Part shown: piece by piece, positions 1 through 9,244 of the stretch
Layout: every line of letters starts with the position of its first letter
Position numbering within the stretch: position 1 is the first letter of the stretch
From: Lusitaniella coriacea LEGE 07157
GTDB lineage: Bacteria > Cyanobacteriota > Cyanobacteriia > Cyanobacteriales > Spirulinaceae
DNA: 64,000 bases
Direction: 5' to 3'
NCBI RefSeq assembly: GCF_015207425.1
Contig: NZ_JADEWZ010000012.1
Span: 81,190 to 145,189, forward strand
Made by a program: the position numbers and the translations under genes
Notes under the pieces: generated by a model
Databases searched by the model: none
Told to the model about the DNA's origin: nothing
The model's input: only the letters and a program-made list of their open reading frames with translations

Positions 1-523
1 GTTGCTGGGCGACCCAAAGGACGCTTAAATCGCAGATCAGTTCGTCTTTATCAAGAGAGTACACGCGATCGCGCGCATCGTAGCATCCCTCTTGTTTCAG
101 TTTCTCGTGGGTGGTATATCCCCAAACTCGAATCCACTGCTCGTCAGGATTGACCTGCACTGCTAGATAATAATCCCCTGCCCAACTGGGAATATCCAGC
201 CATTCTTGCGGTACGCGCAACTCGCCATCATCAACAGCTTCTGTGGGAATTAAAACCAATCGCTTCTCTCCCACTGTGATTGCCGTCCCGTTGGTCGCTT
301 CCCACACGCTTTCTAGCGCCTTTACATTGGGAAAAACCTTTGCGTTTGGCGCGTATTCTTCTTGCAACCACGGCAGAAATACATCGAGACAGACTCGATT
401 GAGATACGCGCGCCAGCGACGACTGGGCGAAGAAAATGGTTGGCTTTGCTGCCAAGACTTCTCTTGGATTTGAGTGGGAATTTCTAGCCACAGTTGCGAG
501 GGATCGGCAAAGACAAACATCAT
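1..523 (-). CDS. DUF1822 family protein (3' part outside window)
   Basis: The minus-strand frame is open from an ATG at 523 to the window edge, giving about 174 residues with no stop. The N-terminus contains 'QLWLEIPTQIQ', followed by a Trp/Arg-rich segment ending in 'RRWRAYLNRVCLD', which I recognise as the cyanobacterial DUF1822 family. A second in-frame ATG lies directly after the first. Function is unknown. Family members often sit near sigma-factor or CHAT-type signalling genes, but no such neighbour is visible here. Confidence 0.75.
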   Translation of the reverse strand, partial: MMFVFADPSQLWLEIPTQIQEKSWQQSQPFSSPSRRWRAYLNRVCLDVFLPWLQEEYAPNAKVFPNVKALESVWEATNGTAITVGEKRLVLIPTEAVDDGELRVPQEWLDIPSWAGDYYLAVQVNPDEQWIRVWGYTTHEKLKQEGCYDARDRVYSLDKDELICDLSVLWVAQQ

Positions 524-850
524 CGAAATAACTCCTTTGAGGGCAGAGGGGAGAGTTGGAATCCAAACGACTTCTATTGATGAGCGGTCATCAAGATTGC
601 CCTAGCAATCAGAAAAACTCGTTCTTTTGAATGTTTGGAAATTTTACTTCTATTTTTCAATACGTGGGGTATTCCAAAAGTATGCACTTTTCTGACAAAT
701 TTCTTTTTCGACTATCGAAGGAGATGAAAATTGTCAAGGATAGTTTCTGCCAGATTATCATCTTAAACTGATGTCTGTGTGCCTAACGCGATACAGAGTG
801 TTAGACACTGGATCTAGATGTGTTTTCGCTTAGACGATTAAGCAATTACG
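524..850. other. Gene-free stretch
   Basis: I see no convincing reading frame or RNA gene here. It is AT-richer than the repeat that follows and presumably holds the promoter of the DUF1822 gene, but no clear promoter boxes were identified. Confidence 0.4.
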
Positions 851-1101
851 CCTGATGTGAACACCCTGAAACCCCTGCTAGGACAAGGGAATAGCGCCGA
901 GACCCCGCGTCGCACGGGGCGTATAAACTTTGGAGGAAACCTCCAAAGACAGCCCCTCCGAAAGAGGTCGGGGGATGCTGAGGCTCCCTCAGCTTATCCA
1001 ACCGACCTAGCAAGGGAACGCTCGGCAAGACAGGGAATAGGGAACAGTTAGAAGAAATTACCGCAGAGTAAGGGCTTTAGCTTCTAATACACATTAAGCG
1101 T
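851..1101. repeat. Composite dispersed repeat with hairpins
   Basis: The block starts with 'GATGTGAACACCCTGAAACC' and ends near 'CCGCAGAGTAAGG...TAATACACATTAAG'. Both ends recur inverted at 15929-16040. The middle has two hairpins: CTTTGGAGG/CCTCCAAAG, and a nested one at 966-1007 (GGTCGG, GCTGAGG / CCTCAGC, CCGACC) that recurs inverted at 12234-12275. No coding potential was recognised. It is intergenic repetitive DNA of unknown mobility. Confidence 0.7.
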
Positions 1102-1200
1102 CAATTAGCAATTAGCAGGCAATTTTATATCAGGAGTGCGTGCGCGGGAAAAATTTCGATTTAATGGATTTAGAGTGCGAAACAGTTTCTATCCCCCCTA

Positions 1201-1827
1201 ATGAAAACACTCCATCACCCCTTCTCTAAACCATCCCTTGACGCACTCAAAGCTTCAGACCCCATTCTGGGCAAGCTCATCGAACAGTTAGGCGCTCGCA
1301 ACTTGCCCCCTCCAAAGCAGAATCCCGATATCTTCTCCGTCCTGGTTCGCGCGATTATCGGTCAGCAAATTTCGGCGGCAGCGGCGAAAACTATCTATCA
1401 GCGATTGCTCAACTGTTATAAGGGTTCTTCCTTCACCCCTCAAACCCTCTACGATACGCCAGAAGAACGTCTGCGTAGTGTGGGAATTTCCCAGAAAAAG
1501 ATCGTCTATCTCAAGGATTTAGCAGCAAAAATGCTGGATGGATTGCCCACATTTGGCCAATTAGAGGCGATGGAGGACGAAGCGATTATCGAGACGCTCA
1601 CCCAGGTTAAAGGAGTTGGTCGCTGGACGGTGCAGATGTTGCTAATTTTCACCCTCGGTCGATTAGACGTACTGCCTGTTGGCGACCTGGGACTTCGCAA
1701 GGCAATTCAGCAGTTATACGCTTTGGAAACGCTGCCCAAACCCAAAATGGTGGAAGAAATCGCTCAACCGTGGCAGCCCTACCGCAGCATTGCATTTTGG
1801 TATCTGTGGCGCAGTTTGGGAATTTAG
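1201..1827 (+). CDS. DNA-3-methyladenine glycosylase II (AlkA-type, HhH-GPD)
   Basis: This 208-aa protein is a base-excision-repair glycosylase of the HhH-GPD superfamily that removes alkylated bases. The 'RAIIGQQISAAAAKTI' segment (about 50-65), the helix-hairpin-helix 'VKGVGRWTVQM' (136-146) and the catalytic Asp near residue 162 in 'LPVGDLGLRKAI' fit AlkA. The length matches short bacterial AlkA proteins that lack the E. coli N-terminal domain. It stands alone between two repeat-filled gaps. The exact substrate range cannot be read from sequence. Confidence 0.9.
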   Translation: MKTLHHPFSKPSLDALKASDPILGKLIEQLGARNLPPPKQNPDIFSVLVRAIIGQQISAAAAKTIYQRLLNCYKGSSFTPQTLYDTPEERLRSVGISQKKIVYLKDLAAKMLDGLPTFGQLEAMEDEAIIETLTQVKGVGRWTVQMLLIFTLGRLDVLPVGDLGLRKAIQQLYALETLPKPKMVEEIAQPWQPYRSIAFWYLWRSLGI

Positions 1828-1910
1828 CCCTCTCTGGGAGTACCCCAAGAAAAAAGTGGTTCGATCTGCCGAGTAGAAACGGTGACGGGGGACAATTACC
1901 AATTACCAAT

Positions 1911-2358
1911 TATATAAAATCCGGTTGAATGCTCTCAGTGAGGATTGATACGGAGAGGAGGGAGCAGAGGAAGCTGGGGAAGCTGGGGGAGACACGGTGA
2001 CACAGTGATGACTGAATGATTGATAACTGAAAAAACCTATTCCCTGTTCCCTGTCTTGCCGAGCGTTCCCAAGTCCGCGTCATTTGACGGGGCGTACAGG
2101 GTTTCGAGGAAACACGGTGGTCACAAGCATCTGAGGTTCCCTCAGATGTCGCCACCTTCTCGAAACACAGCCCCTCAGTTTTCCTCAAATGCTTGTGCCG
2201 GACGTTTGCTACTCGCGCGTTCCCTTGCGCCTTGTCGGCGGCGCGGGGTCGCTCGTCTTTCGCCGACGCGGGGTCTCGGCGCTATTCCCTTGTCCTAGCA
2301 GGGGTTTCAGGGTGTTCACATCAGGCGTTAATGTACAATTAGGAGGATTTGATATCAC
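1911..2358. repeat. MITE-like intergenic element, copy 1
   Basis: The left end 'ATAAAATCCGGTTGAATGC' and right end 'CAATTAGGAGGATTTGATAT' match the two ends of the elements at 3198-3484 and 19513-19607, here in inverted orientation. The two end types are imperfect inverted repeats of each other. The interior has a large nested hairpin (2101-2166), GC-rich palindromes, and the 'TGTGAACACCCTGAAACC' motif in reverse near 2310-2330. No transposase is encoded, so if mobile it would be non-autonomous. Confidence 0.6.
2101..2166. repeat. Nested three-stem hairpin inside repeat copy 1
   Basis: The stems are GTTTCGAG/CTCGAAAC (outer), GGTGG/CCACC (middle) and CATCTGAGG/CCTCAGATG (inner, 3-nt loop). 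The middle and inner part, read on the minus strand, has the same single-stranded flanks (CGA and CTTGTGA) as the hairpin at 3380-3420, but with compensated stem differences. Confidence 0.75.
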
Positions 2359-2405
2359 CTCTTCGTGCGGCAGAGTTGTTGAGCGGCATCCCGATTTTCG
2401 CAATT

Positions 2406-3101
2406 CTACAACGTCTCTGGATCGATCCCTAATTCTCGTAGCTTGTCTGCTAACACAGCGAGGCGAGATTCCGCCATTTCTGCTCTTTCTTCTGCCAGTT
2501 CCGCTCGTTGGTTCAACTCCACGGAAGTGAGAAATTTGCGCCCGTTGGGGTAGTAAAGGGTTAACCCTTCCTCTCCTTCCTCGAATCGAATTGCCAACCG
2601 GGGACTTATCCAACCATTCATCTCTTCAATTGCTTCTAACCCTTCTTCCCCGCGCAACCATCCGGCTAAATCCACGCGATCGGGGTCGTAAATATAGTAC
2701 TCTTCCACGCCATAGCGCTCGTAGAATTTGAACTTTTTGGTCATTTCTTTGAGACGATTTCCCGGCGAGAGAATTTCAAAAACTACTTGGGGTGCAATAT
2801 CTCCTTCTTCCCATTGTCGGTAAGAGCCGCGATCGCCTTTCGGACGACCGATCGCGACCATGATATCGGGAGCCTGACGGGTTTTATTATCGCCCTCTAC
2901 GGGATACCACAACAAATCCCCCGCAACGAAAACCTTGGGATTATCCGCAAACAAAATTTCTAGATTCTCTTTGATGACGACAATCCATTGAAATTGTTGG
3001 GTATTATCTGACATCGGTTGTCCGTCGCTGTCGGGATAGATAATTTTGGAGGGATTGAGTTGTTGAACCATTGTCCCTGGGGGTGGGTGTTCTGTTGTCA
3101 T
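2406..3101 (-). CDS. Uma2 family endonuclease (DUF820)
   Basis: The 231-aa product is a Uma2/DUF820 protein, a restriction-endonuclease-like fold very common in cyanobacteria. Visible signatures are 'QAPDIMVAIGRPKGDRG', 'VVFEILSPGNR' and 'YERYGVEEYYIYDPD', which carry the acidic PD-(D/E)XK-type residues. The C-terminus is a Glu/Arg-rich coiled coil ('AELAEERAEMAESRL') ending 'LRELGIDPETL', typical of the family. I chose the ATG at 3101; an upstream GTG would add 30 poorly conserved-looking residues. The biological role of this family is unsettled. Confidence 0.88.
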   Translation of the reverse strand: MTTEHPPPGTMVQQLNPSKIIYPDSDGQPMSDNTQQFQWIVVIKENLEILFADNPKVFVAGDLLWYPVEGDNKTRQAPDIMVAIGRPKGDRGSYRQWEEGDIAPQVVFEILSPGNRLKEMTKKFKFYERYGVEEYYIYDPDRVDLAGWLRGEEGLEAIEEMNGWISPRLAIRFEEGEEGLTLYYPNGRKFLTSVELNQRAELAEERAEMAESRLAVLADKLRELGIDPETL

Positions 3102-3197
3102 TATAGGTAATTGCTCGGTTTTCCTCTCTGAGAGCGGAGCGACGGGAAAGCTCTTTACGCGATCGGATATAAAGGAGCTAGGAAAATTCACCGTGTC

Positions 3198-3484
3198 ATA
3201 TCAAATCTTTTGAATTGCCCATCATAAAAATTCACCGTGTCACCCACTCTCCGCGTCACCGCTAGGTCGGCTTGCGTCCTCAGCGCGAGGCACTCTGAGG
3301 TCTCCTATCGGACGGCTGAAATGCCGGAAAAGGTTCCGGCATCGCGTTCTCCAGATTGTGCAATCGCGCTGCAAGAGGAGGTGGCGACATTCGAGGTTTC
3401 CTCGAATGCTTGTGACCGCCGTAGAAACCTCAGAGGCGTTCCGACCTCAATCCTCACCGAGGGCATTCAACCGGATTTTATTTA
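3198..3484. repeat. MITE-like intergenic element, copy 2
   Basis: It starts 'ATATCAAATCTTTTGAATTG' and ends 'GCATTCAACCGGATTTTATT', which are imperfect inverted repeats of one another. The ends recur at 1911-2358 and 19513-19607. The interior holds hairpins, including GCCGGAA/TTCCGGC near 3323-3342 and the one at 3380-3420. The element overlaps the stop codon of the downstream-facing cyclase gene at 3478-3480. Confidence 0.6.
3380..3420. repeat. Hairpin covarying with 2116-2156
   Basis: The stem CATTCGAGG/CCTCGAATG (loop TTT) sits between the same flanks, CGA and CTTGTGA, as in the copy at 2116-2156, where the stem is CATCTGAGG/CCTCAGATG. Two adjacent base pairs differ and both are compensated. 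The outer GGTGG/CCGCC stem corresponds to GGTGG/CCACC. Confidence 0.75.
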
Positions 3485-5409
3485 ATGGGAACTTGATAAA
3501 CATTCATCGGCTGTTTCCGTCCTTTGAGTTGTGCCAAACCAATCAATTGAGAGGGAAATTGAGCGTGAAGATAGTCGTGAGTTTGCTCGCTAATAAGAAT
3601 GCGACAAATTCCGCCATCAAGGGATTTATCAAAACTTTCCAACCGCGCGGCAACATTGGCGCTATCGCCAACGATCGTATAATTCAAGCGCTGCTGGCTG
3701 CCCAAACTTCCCGCCACGACAACTCCAGTGGCAATCCCAATTCGCATTGCGGTTGTGGGAAATCCTTTCTCGTACCATTCTTGATTGAGCTGTTTGAGTT
3801 TCTCTGCCATCTTCATAGCGCAGCACACGGCGTTTTGAGCATCTTGGGCGATTTCTTCTTCTGTGGTGCGGGGAATGGGAACGCCAAAAACAGCCATGAT
3901 GGCATCGCCGATAAACTTGTCGATAATTCCGTCGCAATCAAGAACGATTTGGGACATGGCTTTCATGTAGTCGTTGAGCCAGAACATTAAGGTTTCGGGA
4001 TCGATGTTTTCGGTGATGGTGGTAAAGCCTTTGAGATCGCTAAAGAGAACGGTGACAACCATTTTCTGACCGAGGATTTGTCCTTCTTTGAGCAATTGTT
4101 CGCGATCGCGCCATACCTGTTGGGCAATTTTAGGGGAAACTTGCTGTCCCAAAAGATTCATCATGGTTTGACGCTCTTTTTGTTCGAGATAAAGTTGATA
4201 GCCCGCGATCGCGATTCCCGAACCCATAAACCCCATCAGCGCAGGCACCACTGGCAGCCACCACCCTGCTTGGAATGCTCCAAAAGAACCCAACGCAAGA
4301 CCGCCCCCCAATGCGACAAAACCAACCAGTTTCCAGCGCATTCGCCGCAAAACCCAAATCGAAATTGCCCCAACTCCCGACCAAACAACAATCCACAACA
4401 CCTCCAACGGTTCCGACCACATCTGCATTAAAGGTCGTCCGTCTAAGGCAGCACTGAGAATGAGATCGGTCAGTTCTCCGTGAATTTCAACCCCCGCTAA
4501 GGGATTCTCATAGACCGTGAAAAAGCGATCCTGAAGGCTAGGAGCTGTCGAACCGATCAAAACGATCCGCCCCTCAAATCCTGTCCCTCCCGTCTCAGCC
4601 AGGAAATCTGGGGGCAATCGATCCTCTAACACCTCGCTCATAGAAACCGTGGGAAACCGAGAACAGGGTTCCTGCGTGCAAGAACGACGGCGAAAATTCA
4701 ACAATAATTGATAACCTCGTGGGTCAATACGCACATAGCCACCATCGTTGGCATTGAGGGGGGTAAAGAGGGCTTTCCCTAACTTCACCTCCCCCGCGTC
4801 CCCATCAACGACTTCTTGCTCGATACCTCGATCTTCAAGATATTTCAGCGCCAATCGCGCCGCTAAACTCTCTTTGGTTTGACCGTCTTCTAGGGTGATG
4901 GCGAGCAATCCTCGACGCACTTTCCCATCTCTATCGAGCAACAGATCGATCGCGCCCACTCGATTTTGTTCTGCTAATTGAGGCGGCGGGGCAATCGTTG
5001 CGCCGTAAGCACCGCCAATCACTTTTTCAATACCAAATAAATTAGGAGTCGAGGCAAAGACCTCGTTTAATTCCTCATTTCCCGGTTCGACGGGTAAATC
5101 GCGAATCAGATCCAACCCAATGGCGCTGGGATTCTTGGATTTAATTTTATCGAGCAATTGCGCGATCGCGCGATCGGGAATCGGCCACTTTCCTTGGGCT
5201 TGAATATCCGCTTCCTCAATGGCAACAATAACAACGCGCGACTCCACCGCTTCGGGCAAACGCCAGCGAAAAAATCGATCTAATGCCGTTAACTCCAAAA
5301 ACTGCAACCCCCCCGCCCAACGCAATGCCAGAACGAAGCCTGCAATACTAAAGGTTGTGAGAGCGACAGCGCGCCCTTGCCAAAATTGCTGTTTCAATTG
5401 CGTCCACAC
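3478..5409 (-). CDS. CHASE2-domain adenylate/guanylate cyclase
   Basis: This 643-aa membrane-bound class III nucleotide cyclase makes cyclic nucleotide from NTP. An N-terminal membrane segment (about 14-32) is followed by an extracytoplasmic CHASE2 sensor (about 35-315, with 'VVIVAIEEADI' and 'RIVLIGSTAP'). Three membrane segments (about 335-405) lead to the catalytic domain (about 448-640). Metal-binding Asp458 ('VLFSDLKGF') and Asp502 ('DKFIGDAIMAVFG') are present, as is 'YTIVGDSANVAARLE'. Lys498 suggests adenylate rather than guanylate cyclase. The start is a GTG at 5409. The stop codon lies inside the end of the adjacent repeat element. The sensed signal is unknown. Confidence 0.92.
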   Translation of the reverse strand: MWTQLKQQFWQGRAVALTTFSIAGFVLALRWAGGLQFLELTALDRFFRWRLPEAVESRVVIVAIEEADIQAQGKWPIPDRAIAQLLDKIKSKNPSAIGLDLIRDLPVEPGNEELNEVFASTPNLFGIEKVIGGAYGATIAPPPQLAEQNRVGAIDLLLDRDGKVRRGLLAITLEDGQTKESLAARLALKYLEDRGIEQEVVDGDAGEVKLGKALFTPLNANDGGYVRIDPRGYQLLLNFRRRSCTQEPCSRFPTVSMSEVLEDRLPPDFLAETGGTGFEGRIVLIGSTAPSLQDRFFTVYENPLAGVEIHGELTDLILSAALDGRPLMQMWSEPLEVLWIVVWSGVGAISIWVLRRMRWKLVGFVALGGGLALGSFGAFQAGWWLPVVPALMGFMGSGIAIAGYQLYLEQKERQTMMNLLGQQVSPKIAQQVWRDREQLLKEGQILGQKMVVTVLFSDLKGFTTITENIDPETLMFWLNDYMKAMSQIVLDCDGIIDKFIGDAIMAVFGVPIPRTTEEEIAQDAQNAVCCAMKMAEKLKQLNQEWYEKGFPTTAMRIGIATGVVVAGSLGSQQRLNYTIVGDSANVAARLESFDKSLDGGICRILISEQTHDYLHAQFPSQLIGLAQLKGRKQPMNVYQVPIK

Positions 5410-5701
5410 GGTTGATGCTGGGGTTTATCTCTATTGTTTTTTCTCCAACTGACTCACCCTCTCCGGGAACTTTCCGATCGAATAGAGAAAGCCATCCCCA
5501 AAGAATTGACGCATCCTGTATAGATAAAATGTCTGTAATCTCTCGCTTCTTGTTCCCCATCTTAGAAACCCTTTAATCCCGATGGCAAATTCTGAATTTT
5601 GGATTCCGTTGCTACTCTGTGAAAAGATGGAATAAGTCGAACATTAGCAAGCAATTTCGATTCCCGATTTACAGTTTCAATTTCCCCGTTTCCTCTGTCC
5701 T

Positions 5702-6460
5702 ATGAATGAAGACGATCTCAGCGTACTCGATTTCGATCTGGATGCCGACTTTGAAAGCCCGCTTGATGAGATAGAGCCAATTGAGTCGGAACCAGCCGCC
5801 GAACCTGACCCTGATGCAATGCTGGCTCTGTTGTCCTCCGAAGACATATCGCAACGGATTGTTGCCGCGCGAGCATTCAGCGAAATTCAGGACGAGCGAG
5901 CAATTGTACACCTCATTCGTTTGCTGAGGGATGTTTGTCCCCTCGTTCGGGTCAGCGCTGCCTATGGTTTAGGGCGCAACCCCAGTTTTGACGCGGCAGA
6001 AGCCTTGATCCATCAGCTTGAGAAAGACTGGAATGGCTATGTTCGCAAAGGGATTGTTTGGGCGTTAGGGAATTGTGGGGACCGCGCGGCAATTGCACCC
6101 CTAACACAAGCCTTGAGAATGGATATTCCCGCAGTCCGCCTTTGGAGTGCCAGCGCCCTCGCACAATTGGCAAAACTTGAATACAACGACATCATTGCCG
6201 CAATTCCGCCCCTCATTTACGGGTTGCGACGCGATCCCATTGCCGCAGTTCGGGGAAACTGCGCTTGGGCGATTGGCAAACTCTGTCGAGAACTCCCCTC
6301 CAACGTCGTTTATGCCACCGCAATCGATGCCCTCCTTGAAACCCTCGTAGAAGATGAAGATATGGGCGTAACCGAAGATGCTCGCTCATCGCTATTGAGT
6401 GTCGGCGATCCCCGTGGCTTGCAAATGATTGAAACCTTAGAGAAAGAAGGATTAGTTTGA
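5702..6460 (+). CDS. HEAT-repeat protein
   Basis: The 252-aa protein has an acidic N-terminal 40 residues followed by about five HEAT-like helical repeats, recognised by recurring 'VRVSAAYGLGR', 'VRKGIVWALGNCGD', 'VRLWSASALAQL' and 'VRGNCAWAIGKL' segments. HEAT proteins serve as binding scaffolds; a subset in cyanobacteria are phycobilin lyases, but nothing here proves that. It lies 79 bp upstream of petM on the same strand. Its partner is unknown. Confidence 0.8.
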   Translation: MNEDDLSVLDFDLDADFESPLDEIEPIESEPAAEPDPDAMLALLSSEDISQRIVAARAFSEIQDERAIVHLIRLLRDVCPLVRVSAAYGLGRNPSFDAAEALIHQLEKDWNGYVRKGIVWALGNCGDRAAIAPLTQALRMDIPAVRLWSASALAQLAKLEYNDIIAAIPPLIYGLRRDPIAAVRGNCAWAIGKLCRELPSNVVYATAIDALLETLVEDEDMGVTEDARSSLLSVGDPRGLQMIETLEKEGLV

Positions 6461-6539
6461 GCGATCCCCCGCCATTTTGCTAAACTGAACTCCGACAGCA
6501 ATTATGAAATAACGCGATCGCGCGAGGAGCATCAAGATT

Positions 6540-6653
6540 ATGACCGCAGACGAACTTCTCTTTAATTCCGCCCTCTTATCTTCCACTCTCGTTATGATTG
6601 GTTTGGGACTCGGTTTTTTGATTCTTAAAATTCAAGGCGGCGAAGCAGAATAA
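6540..6653 (+). CDS. petM: Cytochrome b6-f complex subunit 7 (PetM)
   Basis: This 37-aa open frame is a single-span subunit of the thylakoid cytochrome b6-f complex. It begins '[15 protein letters not shown]', has a hydrophobic helix ('[15 protein letters not shown]') and ends in the diagnostic 'KIQGGEAE'. The length and C-terminus match cyanobacterial PetM. A 'GAGGAG' stretch about 10 nt upstream can serve as ribosome-binding site. Confidence 0.93.
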   Translation: MTADELLFNSALLSSTLVMIGLGLGFLILKIQGGEAE

Positions 6654-6776
6654 GAGTTTGAGATAATTTCAGCATCGGGCGCGATTCCCCAAGAATCTGT
6701 CTTTAGCAGCACGCGCCCCGCTCTCCTTCGAGAAATATAACATTTGATAAAAAATAAATTTAATTAACCCATTTGA

Positions 6777-7148
6777 ATGACAAATCCCACCCCTTCTATT
6801 GAGTTTTTTTCAGGTGTTTCTGAAGAATTAAGCAATGTTCGCTTACGTCGCAATAAAAACACGGGGGTTCGCGGCGTATTAATGATTTTTGAAAAGCTCA
6901 AAGCTCTAGAACGATTCAACAGTTTTAGAAAAGAATCCACCGGAGACTTACGCCTTATTGACGCTGAAGGCGAAATTAGCGTCGCGCCCTCTGGAGTTCG
7001 ATTCATTTTTGGGGGAGATGAAGGAGACGAACTTCAGCGTGTCGAGTGCGATTTTGAAATCGAACGGGACGATCATTGGCAGCGATTTATGCGGTTTATG
7101 AACCGCTACGCTGAAGCAAATGGCATGGAATATAGCGATAAAAAATAA
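6777..7148 (+). CDS. psb28: Photosystem II protein Psb28, probably the Psb28-2 paralogue
   Basis: The 123-aa protein belongs to the Psb28 family of photosystem II assembly factors, which bind PSII intermediates such as RC47 at the cytoplasmic face. Family features are 'PSIEFFSGVSEE', 'VRLRRNKNTGVRGVLMIFE' and the C-terminal 'WQRFMRFMNRYAEANGM'. The 'FIFGGDEGDEL' insert and overall wording look more like the second paralogue (Psb28-2) than the canonical one, but I assign this from memory. It lies 123 bp after petM on the same strand. Confidence 0.88.
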   Translation: MTNPTPSIEFFSGVSEELSNVRLRRNKNTGVRGVLMIFEKLKALERFNSFRKESTGDLRLIDAEGEISVAPSGVRFIFGGDEGDELQRVECDFEIERDDHWQRFMRFMNRYAEANGMEYSDKK

Positions 7149-7228
7149 CTTACTTCTGATGTAGATTAGGCGCTCAAACACTTATCCTATTCCCTGTTCC
7201 CTCACTCTAGCAAAAGTTTTAGAAATCT

Positions 7229-7280
7229 CGTAGGGTGGGCAGCGCCCACCAGCCTTAAGTCAGTGACATTCAACCATAGT
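7229..7280. repeat. Dispersed repeat with GGTGGGC/GCCCACC hairpin
   Basis: 'GTAGGGTGGGCAGCGCCCAC' followed by 'TTAAGTCAG.G.CATTC' occurs here and again at 12031-12075 with substitutions (loop ATC instead of AGC). The stem folds perfectly with a 3-nt loop. I regard it as a cyanobacterial short dispersed repeat. No function is evident. Confidence 0.6.
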
Positions 7281-7359
7281 AAAGTCAGGTTTCGAGCGCC
7301 TAATACACATTGAGTGTAACTTCTAAAAGTAGAATCAATAACGGAGTTGAAAGTATTTA

Positions 7360-8277
7360 ATGAAAGTCGTCGTAACGGGTGCAACAGGATTTGTCGGCAG
7401 TCGTTTAGTAGAAAAATTACAAGCTAACGGAGATCGCGTTCTCGTCCTGACCCGCAACCCCCAAAAAGCCCAAAAAGTGTTTCCCCCTGCTGCATTTCCC
7501 CAGGTAGAAATTGCTAGTTATAGCCCAACAGAATCGGGAAATTGGCAAAGCGCGATCGCGGGTTACGATGGAGTCGTTCACCTTGCAGGACATCCCATCG
7601 CAGAAGATCGTTGGACTCCGGAAGTCAAAGAAAAAATTCTCAAAAGTCGCCAACTCGGCACTCAAAAAATTGTCGAAGCCATTGCCCAGGCGAATCCTAA
7701 ACCCCAAGTTCTCGTCAACGCTTCCGCCGTTGGTTACTACGGAACCAGCGAAACCGCAACTTTCGACGAAACCAGTTCCCCCGGTAACGATTTTCTCGCC
7801 GAAGTGTGCCAAACCTGGGAAGCTAAAGCCCAAAAAGTAAAAGATTCAGGCGTTCGCCTCGTCATCCTGCGCTTTGGCATCGTCCTTGGAGATGGCGGCG
7901 CATTGGCAAAAATGCTTCCCCCCTTCAAACTCTTTGCTGGCGGGCCCCTCGGAAGCGGACGGCAATGGTTTTCCTGGATTCACCGAGAGGACTTAGTTGA
8001 CCTCATCCTAGAAGCCCTCAAAAACCCCAGCATGGCTGGAATATTCAACGGAACCGCCCCCAACCCCGTGCGCGTGACTCAACTCTGTGAAACCCTTGGA
8101 GAGGTCTTGAATCGCCCTTCGTGGTTGCCCGTTCCCAGTTTTGCCCTCGAACTCCTCCTTGGAGATGGCGCAAAAGTCGTGCTAGAAGGTCAAAACGTCT
8201 TGCCAAAAGCAACCCAAGCAACGGGTTTCAAGTATCAATATCCCACCCTAAAATCTGCTCTAAAAGAGATTGTGTAG
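7360..8277 (+). CDS. TIGR01777 family SDR epimerase-like protein
   Basis: This 305-aa protein is an NAD(P)-binding Rossmann protein of the extended SDR, TIGR01777 group (related to E. coli YfcH and a chloroplast homologue). '[16 protein letters not shown]' (about 4-19) gives the GxxGxxG motif. '[10 protein letters not shown]' holds the active-site Tyr region, and '[14 protein letters not shown]' with 'FNGTAPNPV' are TIGR01777 signatures. The substrate is unknown. It is followed 18 bp later by a small gene on the same strand. Confidence 0.88.
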   Translation: MKVVVTGATGFVGSRLVEKLQANGDRVLVLTRNPQKAQKVFPPAAFPQVEIASYSPTESGNWQSAIAGYDGVVHLAGHPIAEDRWTPEVKEKILKSRQLGTQKIVEAIAQANPKPQVLVNASAVGYYGTSETATFDETSSPGNDFLAEVCQTWEAKAQKVKDSGVRLVILRFGIVLGDGGALAKMLPPFKLFAGGPLGSGRQWFSWIHREDLVDLILEALKNPSMAGIFNGTAPNPVRVTQLCETLGEVLNRPSWLPVPSFALELLLGDGAKVVLEGQNVLPKATQATGFKYQYPTLKSALKEIV

Positions 8278-8295
8278 CGAACGCTTAAACAAGTT

Positions 8296-8505
8296 ATGAC
8301 AATTTGGGTAAACGAACAACTCGATCCTTCTGGTTTAATGTACGCTTGCATTGCTTGCTGTAATGAAGCCGTTGCCAAGGAATGTCACCAATCCTTTGAG
8401 AACAACCTAACCTCAGTGCAAAAGGAACAAGGCTGGATTGCGCGGTTGAGGGTAGTTGAATCCTGGGATGAGGTTCCTGTTAATTCTTTGAAATTGAGTT
8501 TTTAA
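8296..8505 (+). CDS. Conserved small protein, unknown function
   Basis: This 69-residue protein contains a 'CIACC' cluster near residues 18-22 and a Trp-rich C-terminal half ('WIARLRVVESWDEVP'). There is no membrane segment. The start follows the SDR gene by 18 bp, which suggests co-transcription. I do not recognise a named family. The closely spaced cysteines could bind a metal or form disulfides, but that is inference. Confidence 0.6.
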   Translation: MTIWVNEQLDPSGLMYACIACCNEAVAKECHQSFENNLTSVQKEQGWIARLRVVESWDEVPVNSLKLSF

Positions 8506-8680
8506 GTGCTAATTCCGAAAGGAAAGATTAAATGCTCGTTGACCTTGGTCTTCACCGTAACCCACCAAAACCCAGGCTTTCAAGCAACTTTAAGATGAAT
8601 TTTAGAAACAAGCTCCAACACTACTGATACCCATCGCTAGAATTGAGTTGGTTGTAAATGTTCAGGAGATACGCTGAACG

Positions 8681-9094
8681 ATGAACACTATCAAAAAGAT
8701 TCTCTCTGGTCTGTTGATTACCGGGGGAGCAGTGTTTTTGTTCGTCGCTGCTTCGGTGGTGCTGACTCCTGCTGAGGAACGAACAGATTGGGAGATTGAT
8801 GCAGCCATCGGTTGTATCATTTTAGGGTTACCGCCTGTTGTTGCAGGGAGTTGGTTGGGGTTATCAACCTATCGGCAAACGAAGACCCAGAAGCGAGCGC
8901 AAGAGGATTTACGTTCGACTTTCTTCCGATTGCTCGAACAAAACCAAGGGCAGATTACCGTACTTCGTTTGGCAATGGAAGCTCAAATTCCCGCAGAGCA
9001 AGCCAAGGAATTTTTAGATCGTAACGCTCAAGATTTTAATGCTACGTTTGAAACGGATGAGAATGGTGGCATTGTTTATCTTTTTAGCCTTTAA
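8681..9094 (+). CDS. Two-helix membrane protein, unknown function
   Basis: The 137-aa protein has two membrane segments (about 6-28 'ILSGLLITGGAVFLFVAASV' and about 43-62 'IGCIILGLPPVVAGSWLGL'). A soluble helical C-terminal domain of about 70 residues looks like a small winged-helix-type fold ('QGQITVLRLAMEAQIPAEQA'). It resembles conserved hypothetical proteins of cyanobacteria. No catalytic motif is visible. Confidence 0.7.
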   Translation: MNTIKKILSGLLITGGAVFLFVAASVVLTPAEERTDWEIDAAIGCIILGLPPVVAGSWLGLSTYRQTKTQKRAQEDLRSTFFRLLEQNQGQITVLRLAMEAQIPAEQAKEFLDRNAQDFNATFETDENGGIVYLFSL

Positions 9095-9244
9095 TCGATA
9101 CGAGAAATGCCAGTACGATAAAATTAATATTGCGCGATCGCGCGGGCATTGAAAACGACTATCAAACGTTGCTCAATTGCAGAAGAAGGAACTCAAGAAT
9201 TTTCTTAAAATGAGTGTAACTTACCGTTTTGCTCGGTTAAGTGT

